From NCBI GenBank assembly GCA_036362985.1, contig JAYGXS010000004.1, positions 61,905,800 through 61,969,799 on the forward strand: a DNA stretch of 64,000 bases. The letters are read 5' to 3'. The notes beneath the pieces are model-generated. The model was given only the letters and a program-made list of their open reading frames with translations, did not search any database and was not told where the DNA came from. Made by a program: the position numbers and the translations under genes. Origin of the DNA: Ligula intestinalis. Taxonomy: Eukaryota; Platyhelminthes; Cestoda; Diphyllobothriidea; Diphyllobothriidae. Positions 34,401-46,325 of the stretch are shown here, one piece after another. Positions within the stretch are counted from its first letter, which is position 1, and every line of letters begins with the position of its first letter.

Positions 34401-37400
34401 CTAGAATTTTGGCCTCGTCAAACTTGAAAATATGGCCGGGTCCCGTCGAGTGAGCTGCAACCTGGGAGTTGGCGTCTTTCTTCCTCACCGCCGCTGCATG
34501 CTCGGCCACTCGCGTCCGGAGTAATCTTCCGGTTTTTCCGACGTAATTGCTTTGTCCGCAACTGCACCAGATCCGGTAAACAACTCCAGCCGTTTCCTGC
34601 CGTGGCAGTGGGTCTTTTGGGTCTCATGACAGGACAGAATCATCTATCAACCATCCTCGCAAGAGGTGACAACCACGTGTCAAGCCAGTACGGCATCAAT
34701 TAAGACCCAAGCGGTGGCTACAGAAGTCAGCAATTATCCCACACACGCGGATGACCGTGCAGCCTGTGCATATTTCCACTTTATCTGCGCATGACCATGA
34801 CTATGTTATCATCACCTATGGTTAAGGATTCCCGAGGGAATCCGAAACGTCAGGAAAATGAAGACCTTGTTACAGAGATCACGTCATCTTCTGCACGATT
34901 AATGTTCCCGATCGCGGCCGACAGGTCAACGATTTCGAGGCCCAATGATCAGGGCATTGGATCGACTAATACTTAATAATAAAAATGCCGTGGTTTAAAA
35001 CCTCGGGTGTGCCAGGCCTGTGGTTAGATGAAGCTGATTTAAAACCGTCAATGAGCCAGAAATAGTCAGCACAGGTTCTCTTGTCTTTGCCCATAAGCTC
35101 CTTTTGCCTATAAGAGCTCACCTGCGAAATTTTTCACTATGGAAAGCCAATACAGTTTCCTATCTGACGCTTCATCTCCTCCTTTGATTCACCGTACCAT
35201 ACCATGTTACGTAAACATGTTATCTGCCTTTTTACACTTGGAGTTGGATGGCTGAAAGAAAATATGAACTCCCCTATTTCCACTGCACTCGCACCGAATG
35301 CGTTTTAACCGCATCCTCCTTTTAGGTGGGGGTTTCTCTCCTTTTTCGTGACTTCGTAGTTTACTCTTCCTTTCAAAAGACTTCTTCGATTTTAAGGGAA
35401 ATAGTTGACGTCACTGCATTGGAAATTTCTTGAAACTTTTTATAAGCTGGCATTTTTTTAGTTTTACGAAGGTAGCAAGTTGGCTGCCCGGGATATATGT
35501 TGCTGCTCGAAGCCCTCATTCGTCTGAGTACTTAACACGATGAATGGGGTATTGATTGCCCCCAATATAATTAAGTTTACTGTCAAGGTGTCTTTAGAAA
35601 ACGGCTTAATTCCCAATCCACTGCCCGGTTTTGCAGTAACGTTGCCAAACATCACAGGAGTTAATGAGCTCAATCTCAGTTTTGTTGTCTTAGTGCTAAC
35701 CTAGGACAAAAATCAATAATGGCTCGTGCCATAATCGGACTGCGTCTATAACGCTTAATTCCGATCGATTTCCTCCAATTTGGCGCCACACTTCTGAGGA
35801 CATCCACCATGAGGACAACCAAGTATGAGAATGGATTATCCTTTTATCTAGGATAAGCATTTGTTTGTCCTTGGACGACGCATAATGAAGCAAACACGGT
35901 AGCTAACCGCTTAGAAAAATTGATTTTGTAATGTATTTTCGAAAACTGGACGGACAACTTTGGGTCTGTTTTGATTATGGGATAATATTTCTTGTTCTAA
36001 GTTCCCGGGCTTGGTATTTTTTTATAAATATAACTAGGCTTCTTGGTCATTCGTTCATTGACTGACTAGCCTTCTCGCGTTGGGTGTTCACCGCATTCTT
36101 CTAGTATGCGTTATCAAACAGACACCATACACAACCTGGTATAGAAGAATAATCCTTAAAATGGACGAAATGCTTTTCTTAGGTTGGTCTTGTTCCGGCT
36201 TGGTTAATTACTACTCAGAGTTCTTTCCCCATGTTTGTTTCAATAGGGATGACAATCCCTTTCACTCGCATCCAATATCCGTTTAAAGTTTGCTTTTCCC
36301 ATGGGAAGGTCTTTTAACGAACTCTTCTCTCAATGTTACTGCATGTAATCATTAACCACACTGACAGCCTGAAAAGGTCTGTTCCGAAGTATTTAGCCCA
36401 ATTTCGCGCACTAATTTTCTCGGAACTTAACCAATAATGCTACTCCATTTCGGTTGCTAAATTTCCTTGCTTTCAAAATAATCAGCATGCCCACAGAAGC
36501 TTTCCGTCTCCGAATTCCAGCAATAATTTTGATCCTTCCCTATAGGTGTGGCTTTTTTTATACCTTTTCTGACTGTATGGAGCTATAACGACTTTGGGAG
36601 TTAAAACATCTCCGTCAACGGATTACGCTCGATACATGAGATTTAAAAACCAAAAAACTGTCTCTTATATAAAGGGATGCCAACAAAGATAGTTCCTGTT
36701 AACTAGTTACTTACAGTTACATGAATATTATGGCTGTTTAAATAGTCAAGAGCCGTGGTCTCTACAGTAAAACAGACGTTTTTCATTGAAAAAGTCAGCA
36801 CCACATGTCGAGAATCTTATGAAGTGTCACCAGTCACCTGCCTTCAACCTCTTCACATCTTCAGTTTGCCCAGCTATGGTCGCCAATCCAAGAAGTATAT
36901 AACGTTAAATTATAAATTCTTGGGCTTGAGTAAACAACGAACTCACTTTCGTAACTTTTGTCTCTTTTTGCGGCTTGCACCCGCCGTAGCCGCGTCGTTC
37001 CAGAGGACATCGCTGGAATTCACAACTTCCTCGAGTTCAGTAATCCTCCTTAAACCAACCATCATAAATACAGGTTGATACTTCGTAAACTGTCAAGATT
37101 ACTTGATTTTTAGCTACAAAGTTGCTTAAAATCTTCTCCCTCAAATATTTCCCTGAACTCTAGATAGGAAACAAGACTTTCGGGTTTAAATCGAATTAAA
37201 TTACTCCTGAACTAGCAGGGAACTCGCGTTTCCATCTAACCTAAGCATCAGCTTTCATTCCATCAGGCAGGAGTCCCGTAACTATGCTGCTACTGGTGGG
37301 AACGCCAGTCGATCCCTCTGAATTTAATATTAAAAATAGGTGTGGTTTTGGTATGACACTATGGTACTTTTTACTTCTTCCTCTTTATCAGTGAATACTT

Positions 37401-40400
37401 TAAACTAGGATGAAGATATATGGATTACAAGTATTAATGGGTGGAGGGCACGAATAAGTACTCCTGAGCTATATTCCTGTATAGTGCCCATTTATCTCAT
37501 TTAAGTAACTTTATAGACAGTGTTAGTAATCGCTTATGTGCATTACCATTAACAACGCCTTCTTCCTTGCCTTTCTGATTGGCGTCCAATCCATCGAGAT
37601 TATACCTAATACTTTTTCTTACGTCTTTTATGACATTTTGACGTGCTCCATCGCCCAAAATTCGCTCCGTACTAGTTACCAACAGGGTTGCTAGAGAAAG
37701 ACCTTTGGTTTTACCTTATGTTCCCAGTGGATAAGCCAACAAATGACTTCGAGCTGTAGTCCGTAAGCCGTGTTGCCGCAGCCAGGGAAAGTGCATTTTA
37801 CTCTCAGAAAGATAATCATCCTCTCTATTAGCTCAAACCTCTGCTGCACAGAATGGTACCCAGACCACCGTTGTGACCTCATACACTTCCAGCTTCGTCT
37901 TGGGAACTTGCTAGGCCGGACATCGCCTTAATCAACCGATTTTCCGCTGACGAATAACGAAGTCGGCTGGTGAGTACCACTGAGCATCGTCGTTTTTCGT
38001 TGGTTTGCTGCTAATTATTCACTATGTCGCGTGAAAGCTTCAGCTGCCTCTTCTACCCTATCGTCACCATTATCGCAGAAATTCCCTCTTCTTTTATTTC
38101 CTACGATTACTCAGATTAGGAGCTTCATGCCACAATGGTAGGACTTGTGCTTTTTGTTTGCGTCTTATCTTCCGAGCTCCGCTGATTTCCTTTTTTAAAT
38201 ATGTTTTTACATGAAACACCCATTTGGTTTCATGAAGGCAGTTGCTCAGGCACTGCCTACTTGCTCCCTTGTGTATCTACCTAAATCAAATAAGTAGACT
38301 TGATATAGGAATATATTATAGTTTAGGGGATATTTATCCCCCTACTCAACCGCTGAATCGATCGAGTTTAGGAGCGTACGCACTATGTCTTATAAGTTCT
38401 CTCGTTCTCTTCTGGACAGTTTTATATAAATATCCTCGATATTAGGTTTAATTTTCATACCAAGAGGAGACACGGTTTCCCTTGCCAGTAATTTAAAGTG
38501 CACGCGTTATCGCGGCAGCTGACGAGCAACCCCACAGAAGCAGCTCTTCTTTCTTACACTGCTAGCATCACACGCGTCAAATGCTAACCTGTATGGTTAC
38601 TCTGCGGCTAGTTTCAGCATTGAATGACTCTTATGAGTAGTCCCTGTGTATACAATCCGCCTAGTAATTCCTTCGCCTGAATGACGTCGGTAGCGAAGAC
38701 CTGGCAGCGAGGGTGATTTACCTGCGCAAGCTGTGCCCAGTCAGCCAGTCAGCTCGCAAAATGGAGCTGCTAGTGAATTCATATATTCAGGCATTTTATG
38801 CTTCATATGCAAGACCGGAAATGTGTGGTATAAAGCGACAACTATTCGAGTCCCAGGAAGCAGTTCAGTAGAAGAAGATGCGACCACAGGAACAAGAGTT
38901 TCATTTTCCTAACGTTTCGGATTCCATCGGGAATTCTTAATCGTAGATAATGGTAAGATAGTCTTAGTCGAACGCGAAGTTTCAAGCAATCACCGCACCA
39001 ATTAAGACCCAAGCGGTGGCTACAGGAGTGGATAATTACAGTACGCACGCGGATGATTGCTACGAACTATAAATACCGTGCAATCTGTGCACGTTTCACC
39101 CGTATATGTGCATAACTCAGAACATCGTACCATTACCTATGATTAAGAATTCCCGATAGAATCCGAAACGTCAGGAAAATAAAACTTTTTCCTGTGGTCG
39201 CATCTTCTTCCTCTAAAGCGATAACTTTTAGACAGCCTTCTTTGGTCTAAACGAGTCTCGATGTCTTCCACTATACTTTTCATGCGAGTTGGATATTTGT
39301 TTCAAACTTTTTTTCCAAAAAACGCATAATCCTTCAGAAGAAGACGAAAATGCGACTATGGGGACAGGTGGTTTAACGTCCTTCACCTTTCTGTTTCTAT
39401 TCACATCAATTCTTATACATCTACCATTCTGGGACATCCTTCCATGAATAGTTTTGTAAAGCTTTTCGAACAACTGCGCGCAGCTTTATAAGATGCGTAG
39501 TCTCTACTGAAGCCCTCCCAGAAATTACTGATGCTTCATGCCGTAGGTGAAGTCAGGCGAAAATAAAAGTCGTATAATGAAGTAGTAATCAAAATGCTTA
39601 TGCGTGATATAACTTTACGCAACCTTCTTAGGAAAATTCTACGGTTCGAACAATCTTTTCATCGGTAGGCAAGTGAGAGCGCGTTTTTAGCATAGTTCGT
39701 TCTAAGTATTAATTCTATAGTGATAACTAACCTCGCCTCTTTCTGTTCATCATCCATGGCAAACTCCTGCTCAACGTCGGTTTCCTGCGTTCTGACGGGA
39801 GTCGGTCCGGCTTCCTCTATCGTCTTCAAGCTGCTCCTACAAAACAATGCTTGTAAGAATATTCGTATGCTGGTTTAAAAATATGCTGCAACTGCGCAAG
39901 TCGCAGTTTTCACCAGCACTAATTAGCTTAAATTTTCAGAAAACGATTCACACACACACACACACATCTGAAGTCGATAAACAAATATTGCCCTTGTGTT
40001 ATTACATAAGACAATGTTAAGCTTTTCCTTCAGTTTCATTGAAGTACTTCATGGGGTAATTTATGACTGGGGCTGACTAATGTTCCCAAACGTCAATGCT
40101 TGGCAGCCAGTTTTGGGTTTAGCTAATAGCACAGAGCATATCCGTGCGTTCTAATCGCTCGCGTCAACTTTCGGCGTTCATCTCCCAGGACCAAACAATC
40201 AAGATTGCTGTGAACCAATGCTTTATATGATCCCTTAAACAGGATACATATACAGGAACGCTTCATCCAAGTAAGAAAGGTGACTTTACGCATAATTTTA
40301 TGAAGGGAGCCTTTTCTAGTATTCTAACCCTAACGCTAGCCCCAAGATAAACTCGAACTCTGGCCTTGATCGTACTCTTAACCCAAATTTTTCTTCAAGC

Positions 40401-43400
40401 TTAACCCTGTAGTTAACACTAACTTACTTTACTGCTAAAGTTAAGCCTGGCCTTAAACTTTACCCTGAACTTAACTCTAACCCTAACCATAAACCTAACC
40501 GGATCTTGTATGGAGTTTATCGCTATGACAACCATCTTGTTAGTGGCTCCTGTTCTCATTTCTTCTCATAATTACCGAATGCAGATTCTAAAACTAAGTT
40601 GGCGCTGATTCGAGCGGACTATCGGATGCATACGTGCCTTTTTACAACCGTCGTCAGTATCAGTATCATTATTACCGGCTTTATCGCTACAGCGGAAAAC
40701 TACTTCATCGATTTCATCTAATTGATTTTGGGACGGGTGTGGATAGGGGACATTACTAAGAAGAAGGAATGGGAATGATTTAACCAATTGTGGAGTTTAA
40801 ATGGTGCAAAATAACAATAAGAGCTTCGGAAGAAGAAGGCCGCTTGAATACTTGCTGCATTTGTTAACTATTAATTTGTTTAAGAATTTCACTAATTAAT
40901 GCTTTTCGTAGATATCAATAGTTATATGAGAGAAGCGTTCAGCTATATCTCTTGATGGCAGGCTGGAAATTGGAATTTTATCTTGAAGCACTGTGGCCAC
41001 AATCCATGCAGTCTAATGCCTATTTACGAAAACTCAGTCATCAAGAATTATTTCCAGCATAAGCGAATGATGCTAGAAAAACAACAATGAACTCTTATTG
41101 AAGCGAAATAAACCCTGTAGAATGTAGTCCGATTTGTAATTCTTGTTGCAAAGGCATCAAAACACCTTCCGATATGGTTTATTTTCTCTTGCAGATAAGT
41201 GCCAATAAGGTGTTTCAGGTACTGAACAAAACTCACTTGGAATCTTTTTGTTCAGCTTCGGTTGCAACACTGGATTTCTTACTGGTCGAGTTTGCCGGTG
41301 ACGGGGCCTTAACTTCAAGATTTTGTGCAGTTTTTTTTGCTCTGTAACAGCAAAATGCCTGAGTTTAGAATCTTGTATCCAATTCCGGCAATTTAAAATC
41401 TTGAACGTGCAGCCATCCTGTTAACTGAATTCTGTGTCCAAATGAAACCTTTTTGTCCCATTTCCACCGTAACTTCCCTCCAACAAGTTATCTCAATAAA
41501 TTGCAATTTTTGATACAGAAAAAACCGATAAATATCAAAACCGTTGGTAAGTTTTTGAGGCCTGGATTATAAACTGCCACAAAGTCGACAGCACCTCTCA
41601 AAGGGTTCGCTTCAATTCAGACAAAAAACCGAACCATAACTCACTTTTTCTGTACTTTCTTGTTAGTTTCGCAAGCAGTCTTCTGAGACATCTCTGCTTT
41701 CGAGGGGCCTTCCTTTTTAGTCCTACGGATCATTCAACAAAGAAAATGCACTTTATGGAATGTATGCATTTTCCGTTAATCAAATACATTAACCTTAATT
41801 TGTCTCTGTGGCACACTCGCCTATCATATTACTCGAAGTCCACCCACTGGCACCTTGTCAATGTCGTTTTCCAAAATTCACTCATAAATTTTGAGTCTTA
41901 TATTCCTATTCCTTTTTGCACTAATTTCATAGCATAATAATATTCGATGAAATGCGTTTGGAATTAGGCTGACCGATTCAAGCAGTGGAGATCCAAAGCT
42001 TCCATCGCGCTATGCCAATTTTTAGAGGAATAAAGAGGAGGATTAAACACCTGGTTAAACATTCACTTAGACACGTCGAGTTAATTAATTACAGCTAATT
42101 TACTAAAAGACTGTTGCCTGCTTTACTTAAAATGGGGATGATGTTGACTGAGCCTAAAAGCATCAAAGAAGGGTCTTCTCACTGAACAGTACTCACCCAG
42201 TTGTATTTCCTGCGTTCTTCTTTTTCGCGTTTTCTGCCTTTTTAGTTTCTTTTTTGGCGGATATTTGCTCAGACCTTTTGGATACTGTGGCGTTTTCTAT
42301 GGCTTTACCAGCGTCTTTACTGCAAACAAAAACACTCATTAGTTCAAGAAAATTCAGCAAAAAAGATCTCTTTTAACCTTAATGATTTACATCTTTTGGC
42401 ATAATAAAGCGACTTTTCACATTTAGCTTTCAATTTTCCCATCAGCTAAATATATTACTATTGAGGCCTTCAGTCCCCTACATGATAGCAATGTTTTGTC
42501 TATTTTAACATCGGGGACTATGAATGGCTTACGGTGACGAAGAATCAAAGTGGGCCAAGATCATCCAAAAGTTGGCGGCCTATATTCTCTCTTGAATAAA
42601 AATTGCTGAGATACCTAATCAGCCTTCACACATGATGTGGCGAGCAACAATTCTTCCGATTATGCCTCCGCAAAGCTCATACCATGTGGAACAAATGAGT
42701 AACAGTAATCTAGAGACCTATTTAGCATTATAAAGTCCCATCGCAATTAACGTCCAAAAAATAGCAGATGAAGTACAAGTGTTTTCCCTTAAATTAAATT
42801 AAATATTTTGTCTTTTGCCTTCATAATTTAGAAATTCTGACAATTTTGATTTAGACCATGCTAAAATATACGTCCCAGTGACAACGTTCCATCCTTCGTT
42901 TAATGGCAATTCTTTTGCACGGTGTATAAAATAAGAAAAAGAAGTCATTTGAAAGTACATTACAGGTAGTCCGAAGTTGACTCTCACAAAGTCCATATTA
43001 GTTAAGATCCGCTTTTCTTTTCAGAAGTGTGTGCATACCAGCGGCGTATAGTATTTTACCAGGTATGTAAAACAACAATCATTCAGCCAGACGTTTTCCT
43101 CGAAGTGAGGGGCAAATTTTACCTTCCAGTTGTTTTGATTGCCTTCATTTCGGCTGGTGATTCTTGCTCCTTCCGATCATGTTCAAGGTCAGCAACATAG
43201 TCACGTACTTCTTTTTTCCTGCGGTAAAATAACAAATCAGAAAACCTAATAATGAATGCTCAAAAGCATATGCTAAATATTTAAAGATTTGTTCCAAATA
43301 AGTTTTAACCGCACTTAACAATTTACTCTTTACCACAAAGCTAGCACTCAGAAATTATCTTATTTCTAATTTTTTTAAATAAAAACCCACTTTTTTGATT

Positions 43401-45607
43401 TTTTCTTCTTTTTGCTTATTTCTTGTGTGTCGTCTCCAATTGCCCTGACGCCGTCTTTCTCTCCATTGATTCTGAATAACAGAAAAGTTTTTGAATGTTC
43501 AAAATGCTTGCAAAACAGGTAAAAGTACTTAGATATTAAGTTGTCTACTGTTTTCTGCGGACAACAAAAAATGGCTTAGAAACTCAAAACGATGGGAAGT
43601 CGGTATACTTCCGAGTACTTGGTGCTTCATAGAGTTACTTTGGACTGAGACCATCCAATTAGCAGAGCAAACGTCTCATAGTAGGAATACAATACGTTTT
43701 TTGTTCAGAGAGAGAGTTTTTGATTATATTTACTTTCACTTACATTTCATCAAACTCGCCAGCAATCTTGCATGTTTCTGTTGAAATGACGTCTTCTGGC
43801 TTTATCGTATTCTTTGTATCGTCCGAAACCCTGAAGTTAAAAATTTTACCATCAGCAAGAAGTTTTTCATACTAAAAATCAGTATATTTAGTCATTTTTA
43901 TCTTTTCGAATGATACAACTTGGTTCTTCTTAACTTTTATTTCTAAAAGCTGTCACTTTTTATGGGCATAATTTTTTAAAATGAATTTAGGTTACCGATG
44001 ATTCACGACCGTTGGCGATCTGAAGGTGTGTCTTGTATTTAGAAATTTCATTGATAAGTCCATAAGGAAAGTAACTATACATTGTAAATCTGTCAGCACT
44101 TTGTAAATTTGATTTGCATTGCCTATCAATGAATCAGATTCTCGCTTGAATGCACTTTCGTTCAAACGAATCTACGGCTTTAGTTCAAAAATACTTTCCA
44201 GAATTTCCAGTCGCAGCGTTAAACTGATTACGCATAACAACATAAACCACCTTAATGTCGTCCGGATAAAGGTTTAAATTAAAAACAGCGTAAAAGTATA
44301 TCACAAAATGTTATATCCTCTAAAAATTATGACAATAAATCGTGAAACTATATGATGACTGATTTTTAAAATAGCTGAAGCTGTTAAGCATTCATCTGGA
44401 TGGTTGACTAAATTGTGTCTCCTTTATATTTTGCCCTAACTCTTTAGTAGAAATACCATGATAACCATTTCTTGCCTGATTTAGTGAAAGCGTTCTGAAA
44501 ACTGGATGATTTTTTGAATGCGGAAAACACATTTTCGACACTTATCCACCACCCAATTATTAAGCTGAAAACAACTTGCGTCGAATTTTTGTATTAGTAG
44601 GCTATACTATACAAACGCATATGATTTGTTCGCAACCTGGACTATTTAACGTATATTAGTTTCAATTTGTATTTATATTTGAAGTTGAAAAAGTAGCATT
44701 AATTCTCATTGTGCAGGGGTTAGAAAAGTATAATCTGAATTTATATTTAAAGGAAGTATCTTACACTTGTTCACAGACTTCACTTCCAGGCTCTGGTACG
44801 GCGCTTGCTCGTTCTCTCAAATCTTCTTTGATTGTGAACAAGAAAGCCGCAACCCCACGGCAAAATACCTTTCCTATTCGTAGTGTGAACTTAAATAGCG
44901 CGCTGACTAATTTCCAGACAGCTTTTGAAGATCTAAAAATTAAGGAATAATACTTAAGACCTAAAGCACACAAATCGAAATTCTTTGAACAAATGATATA
45001 TAGCCTAAAAACATTTGAGGAGCGACTGCCTGCTGCTTATAAAAGCAATCAAAGACTTTAAATTTTAATTCTCAAAAGCTTTTAATAATAAACAATTGAT
45101 ATGTCATTCATTTACTATGAAACAGATTTCCTATAATAATCCAGCCAGTACCAGGAGACCATAGACGCACTGGTTGGCGTGCAGCTTACATATTACAACG
45201 TACCTCACTAAAATACCCAATTCTGGTTTTGGCGAGCTCTCTTGGCTGCAAAAACACACAAGTGGTCATGAAAAAAGGGAAAATGACCATCTTGAAGACA
45301 AAACGTTTAATCTTGAGTTCGAGTAAAGATTAAATTGAAAAAAAAACTCTTCAGACGCAACGCGATAACAAAATCCGCAAAATTTTTTTAATTTTAAAAT
45401 GCTTAATCCAGAAAACCGTGTGCTGTTTACAGTACACTTTAAAATGTATATACGGCATTTTACTTGTTTTGCCTATAAAAAATACTATAGAACTGTGCAA
45501 AATTTCAATAGAAAGCCAAAACCATGAGTATTTTTTCTGTGTTAAGCTGGAGCGTTCGTCAGCAAGTCCATATAAGAAATTCTTCATATTATAACTTACC
45601 TATCCAT
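28492..45607 (-). CDS. Lysine-rich protein of unknown function, 16 coding exons, 494 aa
   Basis: Exons 5' to 3': 45607-45600, 45245-45204, 43830-43744, 43471-43391, 43218-43123, 42319-42197, 41722-41645, 41341-41237, 39836-39732, 37671-37510 (3' end uncertain), 37048-36947, 33619-33518, 33432-33343, 29948-29862, 29587-29489, 28609-28492. Each has GT/AG borders, and all 15 introns split the codon after base 2. The first exon holds only ATG GAT AG, with an in-frame TAA upstream. The N-terminal half is Lys/Glu-rich (EISKKKKKSKK, AENAKKKN); the C-terminal half is Pro/Ser-rich with Trp motifs (VLWNDAA, TPAWGDL, NPWTRG), then GGRKRKQKESK, ending VPKKPFKKQ. No signal peptide or membrane segment is visible. 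A disordered nuclear, nucleolar or ribosome-associated scaffold is possible; I cannot name the family. Confidence 0.75.
30146..30470 (+). repeat. Solo arm of fold-back family 2
   Basis: CTGTGCGCGCAGAAGAACCT, CAAGCTCC..GCATGGCC, CCCTCC.TAAATAAATGTAAT and GGAGAATTTATTGAAAGC follow the same order as the right arm of fold-back element 2 (21090-21345). No inverted partner was found nearby. It lies in the intron between the exons ending at 29948 and starting at 33343 of the lysine-rich gene. Confidence 0.6.
31410..31790. repeat. Composite tRNA-like repeat (inverted scrap plus full plus-strand copy)
   Basis: 31430-31465 is a minus-strand T-arm end (GGAGTTGAACCCACA on the plus strand). From 31466 a plus-strand copy runs through TTGAAATCCGCCAAACCCCTAA, the shared body, CGTAGCTCAACTGGTAGGGCG (A box, about 31650-31670) and GGGCTCGGCTCCC (B-box region), and after the tRNA part meets TTGAAATCTGCTGAACCCCTAA again. 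The body therefore appears on both sides of the tRNA part, as in a tandem or dimeric unit. Confidence 0.6.
33957..33996 (-). ncRNA. Degenerate hammerhead-ribozyme-like motif, left pseudo-LTR arm
   Basis: On the minus strand: CCTATGATTAAGGATTCC, a small loop, GGAATCCGAAACGTCAGG. The layout matches the right-arm copy, with ATGATTA at the core position. It sits just 3' of the GIY-YIG frame, as in other Penelope elements. It is probably a decayed form of the ancestral ribozyme. Confidence 0.45.
34815..34854 (+). ncRNA. Degenerate hammerhead-ribozyme-like motif, right pseudo-LTR arm
   Basis: CCT, then a seven-base stretch in place of CUGAUGA (ATGGTTA), then stem GGATTCC-CGA-GGGAATCC, then GAAA-C-GTC and AGG, which can pair with the initial CCT as stem I. 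Penelope elements are known to carry hammerheads with such a minimal stem III. The conserved CUGAUGA core is not intact, so self-cleavage is doubtful. The inverted partner is at 33996-33957 on the minus strand. Confidence 0.45.
38869..39213. repeat. Deleted Penelope derivative: one full pseudo-LTR plus inverted partial copy
   Basis: 38996-39213 follows the right pseudo-LTR at 34681-34893 (AATTAAGACCCAAGCGGTGGC, ACGCACGCGGATGA, GAATCCGAAACGTCAGG). 38869-38977 is an inverted partial copy of its distal half, giving a hairpin with arms of about 109 nt and a loop of about 127 nt. The protein-coding part is gone. Both arms carry the hairpin-GAAACGTC motif (38946-38908 minus; 39136-39175 plus). It lies between two exons of the lysine-rich gene. 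Confidence 0.75.
39955..39967. repeat. (CA)n microsatellite
   Basis: Short CACACACACACAC tract in an intron of the lysine-rich gene. Confidence 0.75.
40320..40502. repeat. Degenerate CCCTAA-type (telomere-like) repeat tract
   Basis: Repeated CTAACCCTAAC, CTTAACCC, CTTAACCCTG, CTAACCCTAACCATAAACCTAACC units are spread over about 180 nt with heavy divergence. The unit matches the TTAGGG animal telomere repeat in reverse complement. It is an old interstitial tract inside an intron. Confidence 0.55.
44776..44950 (+). CDS. Possible 3'-terminal exon of an unidentified plus-strand gene
   Basis: A pyrimidine-containing acceptor (CTTGTTCACAG, ending 44775) opens a plus-strand frame of about 57 codons to TAA at 44948-44950, with an ordinary-looking protein composition (TALARSLKSSLIVNKKAATP, then ..FQTAFEDLKIKE). 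AATAAA follows at 45087-45092. It would be nested, antisense, in the intron between the second and third coding exons of the lysine-rich gene. No upstream partner exon was identified, so it may be a retrocopy or chance. Confidence 0.3.
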
Positions 45608-46325
45608 TATGTCAGCAAAATATGCTCCAGTTGAAATTGTAGCAAATGATAGGCGTGACAGTTACCGTGGCCATCCAGCTCATTAAAACGATTATGTGGG
45701 CTTGCCGACTGTACTCCTACGCTCTGAATGCAGCTAATTGGTGTCTTACTTCTTTTCCTTGACTAAGCTTAAAGTAACTCTTCAAAGGTCTTCACAAAGG
45801 TCAGGCTTGAACTGAATGCCTAGCAGAGGCGTTTATTATTATAAACACGACAATAGGTTATCAGAATCAACGGCCACCCCAAGGAAAAAGCACAAAAGAA
45901 CAGCAAAACCGAGATTCATTTACACAATGGCAGCACTGGACTTAAAAAGTATATTGGTTATTAGCGCGGAGCAAAGAATCCAAAAATCAATCAGCTGGAA
46001 ATCGGAGAAAACAACAAAACGCAGCAAAAGTGGGCTTCTTTTTTGAAATAATTGTGGCAAACAATAATAAGCACAATTCTTTGCTCTTTCCCAACAATAA
46101 ATAAGCTATAGCTCAACTATGCTTACAGTGGGATACTTGTATAACCTCAGTGTTTGGTGAGGGTTTACATTTTGTGAAGTCCGTCGTGGCCATCTCTCAA
46201 AGTAGATTTTTGTCTTTGCTCAATTTTAACAGCAAGTTGATTAATATCGCTGAAGGGTTAACATCCCATTATGATAAAAATTAATAGAGAAATTTTTTAA
46301 TCTGAAGTAAAGTAAGCTTGAAGAG

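Larger units (their letters stand above)
33918..34893 (-). mobile_element. Penelope-like element with inverted pseudo-terminal repeats
   Basis: Arms 33918-34148 and 34681-34893 are inverted copies (about 85-90% by eye) with an extra block of about 20 nt in the left arm. Between them, minus-strand frames at 34627-34418 and 34509-34060 encode the C-terminal GIY-YIG region: a CSCGQ-type start, the NYVGK-equivalent, VAEHAAAVRKKDANSQVAAH and GPGHIFKFDEAKIL, in two overlapping frames (a frameshift near 34500). RT is absent. Inverted pseudo-LTRs are a known arrangement of Penelope elements. Each arm holds a hairpin followed by GAAACGTC. It lies in an intron of the lysine-rich gene, in the same orientation. 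Confidence 0.8.

Noticed and set aside
34815..34854. Active hammerhead ribozyme
   Set aside because: Stem II, GAAA and GTC are present, but the CUGAUGA core is changed in all four copies of this family seen here; kept only as a degenerate motif.
35464..35673. Possible extra exon of the lysine-rich gene
   Set aside because: The frame reads well for about 35 codons, but the only nearby donor gives a different phase from all other introns and no good acceptor was found.
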